From the NCBI GenBank assembly GCA_028554645.1, contig JAQOOI010000040.1, positions 118,302 through 182,301 on the forward strand: a stretch of 64,000 nucleotides of DNA, in the 5' to 3' direction. The notes under the pieces were generated by a model. That model was not told where the DNA came from, did not search any database, and worked only from the letters and a program-made list of their open reading frames with translations. Positions 21,501 to 33,660 of the stretch are shown here, piece by piece. A program made the translations under genes and the position numbers. Positions within the stretch are counted from its first letter, which is position 1. Every line of letters starts with the position of its first letter. Source of the DNA: Omphalotus guepiniiformis. Its lineage: Eukaryota > Basidiomycota > Agaricomycetes > Agaricales > Omphalotaceae.

Positions 21501-21901
21501 TGTTCAGCAGAATTAGCATGGGTCCCGTAATATGCTCCAGCAGAGGTGAACAAATCAAGTGAATTTTGTATTTCATTATCTATATGATCTGGTGTACCAC
21601 TCTATGTATCCGAATAGAATTAGTGCAAGATGACTCTATATAATTTTGAGAACATACCCTGAGTCGCTTGGAACGTGGTCTTTCTTCATCGCTATCCTCT
21701 TCTGAGCTGCTTTCTTCATCTGAGCTTTCATTGTCTCTACTACCAGAGCCTAATCCATGTCGAGCTGCCTGCCAGTCAGCAAATGAAATGATTTCACTGG
21801 GAGCATTGGCAGTGTGTCGCCTTCAAGTACAGATTGAGACGAGTGCACCATTGCAAAGGGTGCAAGGACATGGAACACGATCAGAAGAATTTGACATTTG
21901 A
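18596..21901 (-). pseudogene. Tnp2-like transposase (CACTA-type) with many in-frame stops
   Basis: The first exon starts at the ATG near 21897 with a CxC zinc-binding N-terminus (CPCTLCNGALVS). A GT-AG intron near 21599-21656 leads to one very long exon in a single frame to about 19075, then shorter exons to about 18596. Text such as SFDGAQLYQNKKSDVYIGIW, GVVIPGPNKPKHLDSFLF, SSGYKATESFLYLFGLGP and GNLGEEVRQPSNPYANLSKR fits the fungal transposase family tnp2. Stops lie at 21823 (TGA), 20798 (TAG), 20567, 20282, 19319, 19142 and 19100 (all TGA). The six from 20798 down are in the same frame with no indel between them. In context most replace Arg (for example KG-HKPGSGHYY), as CGA-to-TGA would. 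The terminal inverted repeats were not found. Confidence 0.8.
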
Positions 21902-24024
21902 ATTCAATAAATTTCAGACTGAGGAAAAAACGATTCTAAGTACAAGAAAAAGTGCGCAAGTGCAATGAACGCGTCATCGTAAGTTGTATCTCAGATGATC
22001 TCCGACTTGCATCGGCAACTGTTGGCATAATGCGGACAAGCGCTGCCTCGCTCTGTGATGTGACCTTTTCTAAAGAGAGGCGAGCCATAGTAAGATGAAA
22101 CATCCACTGTGAGATTTTAACTATTCATACACACTATCACACTATGATATCTGCAGTCTATATCATGGCCTCACTCAGTCAGTTAGTCACTGTACTTACT
22201 ACCTGTGTTACATATCTGTACTCAACAGTCTTACTATATGTTCTACACTGTGCATATAATAATATAACTTCATCATCTATTCTCAATTCATGATGCATTA
22301 GTGAACATGAGAAGTATTACAGTCACCTACAATATACATGTATATTATGAGTCTTAGTAGAATGACAGATCATGACAGATCAGTGTCTGCACATATATTG
22401 ATATACATTTCGGAACATTGAACTCATGGGCTATGGAACTGCCAATTTATCTCACTGTTGTTAGTTACCAGTGAATGGGGATGCTCTTCTGTCAAGACTA
22501 GCAGCATAGACTAAGAAGCAATGATATAAGCAGAAACAATATTATTACATATGATGGACAGAATGTGTTATTATTGTGATCTATATGAAAGTCCTTCTAA
22601 GAAAAGGGTGCTTTGAGTCCAGTATTTATGTCTATTCTATGCTTTGCTAAAACATAAATGTACTAGTACTAACTAAATATTACCTACTACACCTTTTTTC
22701 TTTCAGATTCATGAGCATGAGAAAAATATTAAAATTATATTTGGCTATTTGTGGGGATATTTGTGCTTATTGTACATGATGATTCTGTGCACCAGATCCT
22801 ATGGAACTCTCAGATCCCTGGAAATTCTTTCTGATTTATTGGACTTTGTTCTGAGTGTGGGAAAATTTATCAGACCTTGGCTATTTATGTGAATATTTAT
22901 GCATGTATCACACCCATACCTTGCAGATCATATTCTACTAGTGGTCCAGACCCCTGGGAATTTTTTCAGATTTTTTCAGATTTTTTCAGATTTTTTCTGG
23001 CAGAAACCACCGGGTTTTTTTCAGTATTTTGCATTTTCCTGCCGCATTTTTGATTGTTTTGCACAGCCACTTTGCACAGGCTATCCTAGTAGTGGTCCGC
23101 ACCCGTGGGAATTTTTTCCAGAATTTACCGAAATTTACCTACTGACCCTATACTACCCATAAAATGTTTGCTTTGACATTTGATGGATTGATGGCTCAAA
23201 AAAGCGCCCAAAATACCCTAAAAAGCGGATCTAGTGAGAAGGTAACCTAAAGCAGGTCTACTAACCATGGGAAAAATCTGTATCCAAAGCGGACTGGTGT
23301 ACTGTGGACTATAAATCTATGGACTGTGGACAAAGTATCCTAATGTAGAGCTATAGTCCATGAGAAAAAAGGTCCCCCAAAGCGGTCAAGCAGCCCTCTA
23401 TACTGAATTCAAACTCAGCTACATGCCGGAGTATGGCAGATTCATAAGCCCAACTCCTAACCCTACCTCGTTCTGCGCTTTTACAATACAGCTTGTGAGT
23501 GACTTCCTTCTCTTTTTAAAAATATCTACCACATCAACTGTCACAGTGAGTTGTTGGCAATTGCTGGTGTCAATTTTCAAAGCAAATCCCTAACTTTACC
23601 GTAGGTGATGCAACACATGCAGGTCTGGAAGTCCAACTTGAATAGTTTGGAGGAGTTCAACGCTGTTGAAGCATTGAGTGAGCGGAGGAAGTCTGGGATG
23701 AATTATACAAGCGCATTGAGCGGATCGAGGTGGGTTGTCTAAGTATGTGTACATCGAAGGTCCTTTTCCCGAATTCATTAGGCTAATCTCGTCTCACATA
23801 CCTTGATTTTGTCTCACATACTTTCAGGTATAATGGAATCTCATTGTTACGATGGTGCTTTCAGACGCAGGGCTGCGATACCGTTGACAATCTTAACTTA
23901 GGAAGGTACTTATTTCAACGAGGTTATCTTACAACTTCAAGTTGCAGATATCCAAATTCCTTGACTGTTCTGTGTTAATACCGCCAGCAGATCTTATTCT
24001 CATCGGACACAAGTTTCCTTTGGG

Positions 24025-24160
24025 CTGGTGTCTGTCAAGACCGTTATTCGATCAATATTGGCATGTCAAGATTTTTATTTGGTTGATGTGCTGTCAAGAC
24101 CATTTTTACATGTCAAGACCATCATTCTATCAATAACGTGTGTCAAGATCTTTATTCGAG
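24025..24160. repeat. short tandem repeats with TGTCAAGA core
   Basis: TGTCAAGACC or TGTCAAGAT followed by (A/T)TTATT and ATCAAT-like text recurs five times in about 135 bp. The units are about 20-35 bp and imperfect. Confidence 0.55.
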
Positions 24161-25407
24161 CGTCAAACCATTCACCGGTGTTGCGCTGAAAACACATACA
24201 CACCTGAAATACCTGAAATTAAATGATTTCTACTGTGAATATGATGGGAATAAAGGGCTAGACTATGTCCCATAGTGCTAGCTAAAGCATAGAACACGAA
24301 TAGTTAAAGGCTCAAAGTGAAAGGACTACGATGTACGAGTATGCATCAAGACCTTATGGCTGATATGCCTCTAGACCTTCGGCGAAGTAACTACCTGCTG
24401 CGAGACTGTACAGTATGGTCAGATCCACTCTGCCTGGCAAAGAGCCCTTCGTCTGGAAGTCGCTGTTCAAGTATCTGTGTAATCCACGGGACTTAGGAAG
24501 GAAGAAACTATACACACACGGGTGTAATAGCCTCATGAGCCTAAATAACGTCGAAAGGACAAAGCTAGAGGTATCGCCGAGCCATCAAAATGGTTTGTTT
24601 GAACTTAGCCGACCTCCTAGAACCTGCAGATTGATGATATACTGGAGATAACGCTTTATGATCGGAAACATATGATCGACGATTCCGTTCCGAGATACTA
24701 GATGGTCAAAGCTATGAAAATGATCGGTCTCGATGACTGTATAATAACTTATTAGTAAAGTAATGAGAGAATTGGCCTTCGAGCGCTGGATATTGGTATA
24801 TCTACGAGGTGCTATGGGGTCTAGATGTCGAAATAGGAGAGAATACGGAAGCCCGACGGGATAAATGACTAGAAACTGCCCTCGGCGCCCCTATAAGTAC
24901 ACTGTAAAACAGTTACGAAGATGAATAATAACGAAATGCATAGGAGTAGTTCGTTTAGAATGGCTCGAGTGCATGATAAGAAGGGTCTAGATGTACCAAA
25001 AACATCACTAAAACATAATACTTACGCATATATATCCAAGAACTGCACATAATTACCCTCTAGACGTGCCTACTTACCCAACTCAGTCATATTGTTTCTG
25101 TTTATATCCATTTTATACTCGATGTTATCCCTCTGTTCCTTTTAATTACTCCACTCAGTTTTCTATCTATTTATGAAATACTTACAAGCAGTAGAGTACA
25201 TATACTGTCATGTATAGGGTCGAGCACCCCAGGTTACGACTGCCCGCCAAATTGGAGAACTTTACGTATCTTCTAGAGCGTTAAATCGCAGAAGGCCTCT
25301 TGATTGTGAACGTCAGGCCCCGGTTCTTCGAGCTGGTAGAGGCAGACTATTAGGAATTGCAGTGCTTTAATAGAGTGCTAAATATCTGAACATCTGTTGT
25401 GTTTGAA

Positions 25408-25470
25408 CTGTCTGTCTGTCTGTCTGTCTGTGTCTGTCTGTCTGTGTCTGTCTGTCTGTGTCTGTCTGTT
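25408..25470. repeat. TCTG microsatellite
   Basis: CTGT/TCTG units repeated about 14 times with regular TG interruptions (CTGTCTGTGTCTGT). A simple-sequence repeat, probably length-variable between strains. Confidence 0.9.
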
Positions 25471-25705
25471 TTTGCTGTTTCTGGTACTCGTCGAAGGGTC
25501 TAGATGGTGATCTTTCAGTTCAGTTAGTCTTTCCAACAGTCTAGCTCGACGTTAGTCAGTTTTCTGCGTGCGGAATCTTTGCCAACGCCAGACTACACTC
25601 GCTTTTACAAGGCAACCTTTGAGTTTAGACGAGTTCCTACGTCTTAGAGTGCTCATTTCGCTGCTATTACCGGTCAAAGTCCTCATTCAAGTGTGTCTTT
25701 TGGGC

Positions 25706-26510
25706 ATCATGGGTCATCCTCGCATTTATCACTCAAACACTGAAAAGGCTGCTGCAATCAAAGCCAAGAATCAAAAATACTATGAGAAGTTCGTATTCAC
25801 GTTTGTTGGCTAGTAAGCTTATAATTAATACTCAAGTCCTTGCAGAAATAAGTCGCGTCTTCAGCAGCGGCGCTGAGAGTCCTATGCTAGGTTGAAGAAA
25901 CAAGCTTCACTCATCGCTCCAGCAACACAATTGTCATCTCCAATGCTGAGCACGCCCCCTCCTAGTCCCTCTTCTCCCATTATCTCGTTGAGCCCTACCA
26001 CATCTCTTCCGCCCTTGTCACCTCCTTCTTCTAAAGGAAGCTATGAGGACTGCACTCTTCCGATAGAGGACACACCACCTCCTCCTCCTACATGGTTTTC
26101 CCTAACACTTTGGACGAGTGCATAGACGATACTAATAAGACTTGGCAGGCAAGAACCTTGGGATAGGATGGATGTTGTATGACAAAAACTCTGTCATATT
26201 GCAAGTGTTGACCCTTTGAGTTGGCTCAATATGCTTTATATTGTCGGTACTAACAACCCTGTAGAAACGTCCGAAATTGTCAAAGCATTATCCGCTGTAC
26301 AGAGCATCGTGACAAACATGGAGAATTGTATTGACAGCATGGTAAACGCTCCAACTAATCGGCTTTGATAGAGCAAGCAATTACTTTCCCAAGCAGAAAC
26401 TATCCTCTCTTGGCTGAAAGACCTTCTTTCACACATGTGTCGTGGGGTTAATCAGATTGTACAGGTGCATGAGCGAGGCAGGTTGCTATACCAGAAGGGA
26501 TGGCCAGAGT
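25706..26510 (+). pseudogene. disrupted gene beginning MGHPRIYH (transposon-associated family)
   Basis: Exon 1 (from ATG 25706) encodes MGHPRIYHSNTEKAAAIKAK and is joined through a GT-AG intron (ending about 25844) to NKSRLQQRR. A TGA at 25874-25876 then interrupts what would be RRRESYARLKKQA. After it comes a Ser/Pro-rich stretch and, further on, SWLNMLYIVGTNNPVE and KALSAVQSIVTNMENCID. Proteins starting M-G-(R/H)-P-R-x-Y-H with a basic helix are frequent in mushroom genomes near transposons; this is from memory of the family, not a search. At least two further stops follow. Function unknown. Confidence 0.5.
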
Positions 26511-26753
26511 GAGATTAGGTGTTGGTCGTGTATCTAAATCTAAACTAACCATATTAAAACCTTTGCCCCTGTACTCCGAGCTAACCATATTCACTTACAT
26601 AAAGTTTTATCCCCATACTACTCAGACTGAAAAGTGGAGAATGACTATGACATTTATTCAAACTACAACGACAAACTTCACTTCAATGATCAAAGCTGTA
26701 TGTACGACAAAATGTACCCTAAAATATCACGACAATAATTGGAGACCGAGTAA

Positions 26754-27462
26754 TCAGGGACGAAGCCAGCTCTGACCAGGAGGAACGGGCGGGTAGCTGT
26801 GGGAAGGATCAAAGTTGATGATGCTAGTGTTTCCTTGCGCATCAAGCGCTACGAATGCAGCACAAGCCTCCACCTTGGTGGGGTAGAACTTCTTGTGTGT
26901 GTTTCTCACCCCACGGGTGTAGCCATCCGCCTGGGCCCTATCACAGAATCCATAAGGAAAAGCCAAAATAATATATTTAACAGCACTTACCAGCCTTTGA
27001 TGTATTCTACCCAAAGTCTGGCATTGATACAATACCAATGGTTGGCAGGGTCACCGAGGGGAACATTGCCATTACAATGTGGACAAACAATCAAAATGGT
27101 GGGGCTGCCACCACTGCGGCCACCACCAGATACTTGAGTGGAAATTAAGTTCTAACAAAAGTGAGAAAATAACTCGATATCATACCAGATGGCCCAGGAG
27201 ATGCTGACCCAGGAGGCACATTGAGAGTGGGACCACCCCCAACGGGAGGCACACCGAAAGTGGGACCTCCCCCAGCAGCTATAGAATTTTCTGGTACAAA
27301 TGTTTGCTAAATAGCTCAAACCCATACGAAAAACTGTCAACACTTATGGGCATGCGCAAGGGCAGACTGAGCCACCGGGACTAGAGCCTGGAGCATAGTG
27401 TAGCTGACACTGCGGAGAATATTGTTGATTTGGGAGTCACTGAGATTGGGGGTGTTCGACAT
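26754..27462 (-). CDS. small protein with zinc ribbon and viroplasmin/RNase H1 N-domain-like C-terminus
   Basis: The start is taken at ATG 27462 (MSNTPNLSDSQINNILRSVS). A Gly/Pro-rich linker (GGGPTFGVPPVGGGPTLN) follows, and then CPHCNGNVPLGDPANHWYC, a possible zinc ribbon. A GT-AG intron at about 27003-26959 joins WVEYIKGW to AQADGYTRGVR and KKFYPTKVEACAAF, which resembles the RNase H1 N-terminal (caulimovirus viroplasmin) fold common in agaric genes of unknown role. Such a domain would bind RNA/DNA hybrids. I could not join the first exon to the second in frame with GT-AG signals, so the gene may be damaged. It sits among transposon remains. Confidence 0.4.
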
Positions 27463-27857
27463 TGTGAATACAGAAGCCAATTGGTGGGGTTGTGGACTGA
27501 ACACTGTCACTTTTTGTACCACTCACCGGAACTTTGAATTGCTTTATCGGGCTGACAGCAAGTCTATGTCAATAAGTATGTCCAATCTGGATACAAGCTT
27601 CTGAGATTCTTTGAACTTCTGTTACATATCAAGAAAATATCAAGATATATTACTCAGAATACATGATACACATATATGTTACTAATATATGGTGCTGCAA
27701 GATATCAAAAACATTAGCGCAATAGATACAACTAGACAACTATACTGCAAAGTTTGAATCAGATGGTGTACATTGGAGGTTATGATCATCGCACCTCCAA
27801 AACGAGGAGTCTTCTTGGTTGGAGCTCCATCGACCAGAGCTCTCTACCGGTGTGGTA

Positions 27858-30054
27858 TCAGTGTCCTTTGTTGACACCTGCCTTCTTGACCGGAGCCTTC
27901 TTTGTTGGTGGGTCTTCTGTCACTGAAGATAGCACCCTTTTCTCTGCAAGGGTCACCGGTTCACAATGAGGTGCTACACAGACTCGCTTGGATGGTCGTT
28001 CCTCAGGGATATTGGCGGTTTCAGATGGGGTTTGGGGAGCTTGTCGCTTGGATGGCTGTGAAGTGACGGGTTGTTCAGGCTGGTCATTCTCCTTTCCTTT
28101 GCGTGCGACAGCTGTTTGCTTCTTTTGCTTCTTTTGCTTCTTCTGCTTCGGAGGGTCAGGCTCAGGGGCAGGCTCATCAGGGGGCAGGTTCGTCATGGAC
28201 AGTTGATTCCAAGTTTGTAGCATAGAGCTTGGTGCAGAAGACAGTGAAGTCGGCATTCAGAATTTGCAACTGCGTATCAATTGGAACCACTGGTGGAATG
28301 GAATCCTGAACCAAACGGGCAGCAGTGGGTGATAGCATGGAGGGCAAGAGAGGAGGTTCGGAACCCTCTTCAGGAAGCATTGGAGGCTCTGAGACATCGA
28401 CAGGTGTACTGGGGGTGACAGGTGGTGAGGGCAAGACATCGACAGGTGTACTAGAGGTGACAGGTGGTGGGGGCGTGATCAGAGGGTTTTCAGGGAGTGC
28501 ATGTGGTTCCAGAACATTGGGCGGCAAGCAGCTGACAGTGACGGTGTTGGTATGCGAGGTCAAGAATTCCTCAAATGATTCGCTGTCAGATGGATGGTGA
28601 CTCATGCTCATCAGCACTGGATCAATCGGGATACACGAGACTTGAGAAGCGGAGTTATCGCGGGCAGGCAAAGAAGCTGAAGTGGTGGTATTGCAGATAG
28701 GTGGAGAAACTGAAGTGATGGTATTGCGGACAGGTGGAGAAACTGAAGTGGTGGTATTGCGGACAGGTGGAGAAGCTGAAGTGGTGGTATCACGGACAGG
28801 TGAAGCAGGGGAGGATGGACTATCAGATAGCGCAGAATGGGGTAAGGTAGATGGCAACTGAGAAGAGAGATTATCCGAGATGGCGGTATCGCTTGGAAGG
28901 GTGCGTTGAGTACATATACCCTGAGCTGTATGGAATCTCATCAGTGCATGCCGAGATTGTGTAATAAGGGAACATAGGGAACATACGATAGACATTGCAA
29001 ATGAATTGCTGAAAAGGAAGCAAAACCGCCACACAAAAGTCCTCGTAAGCATGGGAGAAGTGCATCCCTTCCAAGTTCTGGCCCTGATTGAACCTAAACA
29101 TCCTGTTAGTAACTTTGAAAGGTCAGTGTTAGAAGTAAAAATACTGACGAAATTGTGTGAGTACTCCCTCCACACGAGGAATCAGGCCCTCCGGCAAGTA
29201 TCATGAACGACCACCCTGTGCTATAGGAAAGGGGCACAAATATGCTTCGAAGGGTAGTATTAAGCTCCTTGAGAGCACTGGAAAGCTAACTGTAAGAAGA
29301 AAAAGATGGGAATAAGAGCAGATTACTAACAAACCTGGAATATTCCTGAGGTGTTTGCTTGCCGGAGCCTGAGACTTCATCAAGTAGGCTAGACAGTCGA
29401 CTACTAGCTACTTTGGCTTTGGCCTTGCTCTCTGCATCCATCGCAATTAGTTCTCGTACTTTCGCCTTCACTTCTTCAGAAGCTGCATCATAGAGACTCT
29501 TGGTAACACGGCGGCAAATCTTCATTGCTTCAGACTTGCCTGGATACGCTGCACTTTGGCCGTCCGTTTCGTCGGGTTCAGATATTGTACCTGCAGAATC
29601 AACTTGATGTGTTGCTATGGCCAGTTCAAATTCAGCTTTAATATTGCTCTGATAGAACAGACGCGAAAAAGCTTCATGTTCATGTAAACAACGCATAGGG
29701 ACTGGTTTCGGGGGTTGTACAAATGTGGTTAACACGGGTTTTGCTGACCTAGAGGCTGAGCGAGCCTCAGCGTGGTCGAGATTGCGGAACCATTGCTTGA
29801 TTTGCTATATGATAGTGTGAGGAAATGAGGTCTCAGGGAAATATCAGTCAAATATCAAATCAAATCGAAACTTACCTGGTGTTTGGTCTTAATTTTTGTT
29901 CGCAGGGCCGCACGAATTCCCTCTTCATCAAGGCCTTGCTTCTCCACCTCCGACAAAGGCATTCCAGTCCTTTACCTGCTTGGTCTCGAGATACTGAGGA
30001 AAGAAGCCCGTTAGATAGGCTTTTTGTTCCAGGGTTGTCTACTCCTTCGGCATC
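27858..30054 (-). pseudogene. large degraded gene of an agaric multicopy family, unknown function
   Basis: It starts at ATG 30054. A stop (TAG, 30040-30042) follows at once where MPKE-TTLEQKAYLTGFF suggests Trp, and there is a frameshift near 29975. Then come KTKHQ, an intron, QIKQWF, ASEEVKAKVRELIAMDAESK, PQEYSR, an intron, STGWSFMILAGGPD, an intron, and GMHFSHAYEDFCVAV. The C-terminal part is Pro/Ser/Thr-rich with 11-residue repeats and ends in a Lys-rich tail (QKKQKKQKKQ). The phrases TGW-x-ILAGGPD and the charged helical part match a protein family I know only as repeated hypothetical proteins in mushroom genomes. No enzymatic motif is seen. The stop and frameshift make this copy a likely pseudogene. 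Confidence 0.55.
28675..28805 (-). repeat. 33-bp repeats encoding SPPVRNTTTS units
   Basis: About four to five tandem copies of a unit encoding SPPVRNTTTSV, with point differences (PVRDTTTSA, PICNTTTSA). A minisatellite inside a coding region. Confidence 0.75.
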
Positions 30055-30294
30055 TATATATATGATGATCATGATTTTAATCTACGCGCAGACTATACAT
30101 ACGTACCGGGAGAAGGCACTGTGGCAGTGCTACAATTCAGTAAGGTGTTACAATACAATGTCGGGCCCGGCAGTTGTGCCAAGTGTTGTAATATACGGTA
30201 TAATGTGTGTTGTAACGTGTAATATCTGTTGGGCGGTGGTTCGGGGGTGGGATGAATGTGAATGATTGATAAGCAAGGAAGTGTCTTTATAAGC

Positions 30295-31095
30295 TCATGG
30301 TGCTGAGGTGCCGCTATACCTAGAATTCTGTAACTGTACAGTTGGCACGAACCTTACTTTCAGGCTAGGAGGACAAAAAAAGTTTGGACGCCCTAAATAT
30401 AATTACAGCAAATATAATTACAGTTTTCAGTATATGCACAGGCTTGTATGTGAGAAAACCATATCAATCTAATCATATGCGCATGCATAGATAGCGCATA
30501 GTGGGATACCAAATTTCAGTATTATATCCCAGGAAAATCATAAGAAGCAATTTGTTATCTAATCAAATCTCATTGTACATGGTGCTGAGATGCCGCTACA
30601 CCTAGAATTCTGTAACTATACAGTTGGTGTGAACCTTATTTCAGGCTAGGACAGAAAAAAATTTGGACACCTCTCCCAAATGAATTACAGCAAATATAAT
30701 TATGGTAGTCAGTGTGTACAGACTTGTATGTGAGAAAAGCATATCAATCTAATCATACGCACGTGAGCATAGATAACACCAAATATTCCAGGAAAATCAT
30801 AAGAAGCAAATGGTGCCGAGGTGCTGCTATACTATAAAGTTGGCACGAACCTTATTTTAGGCTACATAGGACAGAAAAAATTTTGAACATCCCCCCAAAT
30901 ACATACAGCAATCATACAGTATTCAGTGTATGTACGCTCGTGGTAAAAGCATATCAATCTGATCATCATTTCCACACGTGCATAGTGTATATAGCGGGAC
31001 ACCAAATTTAAACACACGGGAAAACAAATAGATTCTGAAATATTCTAGGGAAATCCATGAAGTCAAGAAGTCTGTTATCTAATCATATCTAATAT
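30295..31095. repeat. three-copy direct repeat of about 230-290 bp
   Basis: Copies at about 30295-30577, 30578-30809 and 30810-31095. Each starts ATGGTGC(T/C)GAG(G/A)TGC and contains AGTTGG, CGAACCTTA, a GGACAGAAAAAA-like run, an AATACAGCAA-like stretch, AAAGCATATCAATCT and GTTATCTAATCA (the last in copies 1 and 3). The copies are diverged by substitutions and small indels. There is no coding potential. Confidence 0.75.
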
Positions 31096-31614
31096 ACAAG
31101 TTTGTTATGAACCGGGCTGGTAAAAAAATCTGAATCCTAATCCTATTACATTATACACAATCCCTACGATTCAAATCCTAAGTACAGGCTACTTAATAGG
31201 GATGCCAGCACACAGTGTATGTAGTATCACCTGACGTGATACAACATGGTCATGTGCATGTTTCATGCGTGCTTCAAGAGTGTGGTGTAACACACCTGCC
31301 TTTGCAGCACAAGCCCTGTTGTAACATCTGTGGGACTCTGCCTGCAGTGAATGTATTGTATCAGTTTTACCACATGCACTGGTACTTTGTTATCTATGCG
31401 TCAATTTATACAGTATTGGGGCCATCAAGTTATACATGTCGGACCTTAGAACAAGTGCCACGACACTTTACTTGAGTGCACACTTGGGTAATACATACAC
31501 CGAGAAGACCTATTTAGTGCCATTCTACAGTCTTGTACACCTTGTACACATATACTGGTGGTTTGAATGTGCGCAATACACTGCAGAACTTAGGACTATA
31601 CAGCATACTTAGTA
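31096..31614. other. no recognisable gene
   Basis: AT-rich sequence between the three-copy repeat and the hAT remnant. A chance frame at 31215-31475 has no family resemblance. It may hold more of the decayed hAT element upstream of the readable part. Confidence 0.4.
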
Positions 31615-32309
31615 GGTTTGTACTGAAGTGATCAATCCCGTGAGGCCAAAAATGGTAGTGGTATTTCTGTGGTTGTATCACCGGTGGAACAAGTCATATA
31701 AACATTTGCCAACAATCAACACTCAGACTTCACAGTCATCAGAATCCTTTTATTTGCCAGTAAGTGTATCTATCTACTGTACAGGTGATTGTGTGCTAAA
31801 ATTGACCTGTGTAGGCAGAGGATGACAATGATGATTGGGCTTCCTAGCGTCGTCAATCTGACTTAGCCCAACATACAGCCTTACTTGGCACTACTGAGAT
31901 CCCTGATGATATTGAGGCTTATCTGGCTGAGCCTCCAATGTCTTCAGCTGAACTTCAGAGACAGGATGGTGTTATGATGTATTGGCATGCTAATAAGGAT
32001 AAGTGGCCTCGGTTGTATCAATATGCTTCTGATTACTGCTTTGCTCCTGGTAAGTACTTATCAAATCACTTTGAAAAATAAACTCAAAATTGATTTAATA
32101 TTGACTACATTATTACAGCTTCTTCAGTAGAAGCGGAACACACATTCTCTGATGGCTGTTGTCAAGTTAATTTCATGCAAACAAACATGTCCCATGACAC
32201 CTTCAATGCTTCAATGTGTATGGGTTCTTGGTCAGAGTCCAGCTTCTTTGACTTAAAGAAAGCAATTTTATGCATTGACCAGACTATTATGGATAGAATA
32301 AATGTGTAG
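31615..32309 (+). pseudogene. C-terminal part of a hAT-family transposase
   Basis: Readable exon text includes AEDDNDDWAS, then (after TAG at 31845-31847) RRQSDLAQHTALLGTTEIPD, YLAEPPMSS, and YWHANKDKWPRLYQYASDYC. After a GT-AG intron (about 32050-32118) come ASSVEAEHTFSDGCCQVNF and then ASMCMGSWSESSF. W-x-x-N-x-x-x-W-P-x-L followed by A-S-S-V-E-x-E is the hallmark of the hAT dimerisation domain. The N-terminal DNA-binding and catalytic parts are not recognisable. The TAG fits a CAG-to-TAG change. The final stop is at 32307-32309. Confidence 0.75.
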
Positions 32310-33660
32310 ACTACTCTCTAAGTGGCACTTGTGCAAGATTGTGCAAGATCTGCGCTTCTGAAAAAGGCTTATCATGAGATTAGATTCAATTTGCAGTCAG
32401 GCACACACCCCACAGGTGGCCCACACCCATATAGGTAACACCCCGTGGAAAGCAGTCTGTACAGATTTAAACTCCGTCTCCCGGGAATGTCCTAGGGTAC
32501 CCATGACAGTCCCTACCTTAGTAAGAGACACTCCTTTGTAGTTCCCACTGAGACTGACTCTACATTTCAGCCAGGTGTGACTGCCAACTCCAAGGTGTGT
32601 GAGACCTGTGAAATGGAACATGTCAAGGTATGTTATTTTCAATCTGTGTATACATTCTGATACCAGTGTTTGTGTAGATTCTGCCCATGCACCAACAAAG
32701 ATCCCAATGAAGTGTTCCGACACATTCAACATTGAGGACATTGAGGCCACTTTTGTGGCAGCTTTGCTATCTTTTTGTGTTCCTAGCATAGCTGCCATGT
32801 AATGTACAGTATGTACAAAACTAGTTTTATAATAATATGGTTTTTTTTCGGTTTTTTACTGCCTGTTATGCCAACCCGGAAAGGAAGGAAAGCCCGAAAT
32901 TGCCTGACCTATGGGTAAGTAATACCACATGGACAGCCTCTCAATAATCTTTCAGTATTACTTTCAAAAGAATCTTAAGAGAAATCACTTTTGAAAGTAT
33001 TTTAGTTGTGCTAAAAGATATATAATCTTCATACACTTTCGGAATTATATTGAAAGTCAAATCTATTGAGATTTTTTTGGCACTTTCTGTGGCTGTGTAC
33101 GGACTCTTTTGTATACAAGTAACCGATCGATCAAGTTGACGCGTTTTCAGGGGTGCTCTCCTATTACACCTCGATCCTCGGACTTTGAACACCACGATGG
33201 TCGGGATAACAGTCATTGTCAATCAGTAACCGTGCCTGCTCATTTTCTTTTTTTCACTGTACTCCCACCCTCTCTCCTGTCCGCATTGGCAGCAGACGGA
33301 CGTGGGTGCTTTCTTGTGCCTGTTAGGGACCATCTGTCCAGGAACCTCAGGCTCAGGCTGTGGAGTATATTGCCCGTCTTTCACTGCATAGCAGCTCTAG
33401 TCAAACTTTCAGGTCAATGGGAGCCGTTTTATTGAGTCGACGACAGGTATATCTAACCTAGAGCTAAGGGCCGAGACTTTCAGGTGCGTTCTAAGTCTGT
33501 GCGCTGTCAGCCTAACGTTTTCATTATTAAACTGCCTTCAGGTTCTCAGAAGAGCTTGAAAAGTCTTCGCAATCTAAATGGATGCAGTATAAAGAGTAGT
33601 GCAAAGTACGATATCGAGCTGCCAGCACCCTTAGCACTTCTCTTTCCACAAAGTGCCAAC
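32310..33660. other. no supported gene; transition to the gene-dense half
   Basis: Contains chance frames on both strands (32397-32798, 33109-33435) without family resemblance. A T-rich tract lies at 32840-32858. From 33100 the base composition becomes GC-richer and it probably includes the promoter and leader of the secreted protein gene starting at 33661. Confidence 0.4.

Larger units (their letters stand above)
21902..25705. other. gene-free AT-rich repeat region
   Basis: No coding region is supported. A phrase like GGTCCAGACCCCTGGGAA with a following T-rich run occurs near 22942 and again, diverged, near 23092, and loosely at 22795, suggesting old repeat copies. TTTTTTCAGA is repeated four times at 22960-23000. 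Short TGTCAAGA repeats lie at 24030-24150 and a microsatellite near 25410. Probably decayed transposon DNA. Confidence 0.5.

Noticed and set aside
24354..24651. Overlapping open frames on both strands.
   Set aside because: Short, opposite to each other and without homology-like features; region is repeat-rich spacer.
32397..32798. 133-codon minus-strand frame next to the hAT remnant.
   Set aside because: No domain or family resemblance, opposite strand carries splice-like text, and it lies in transposon debris.
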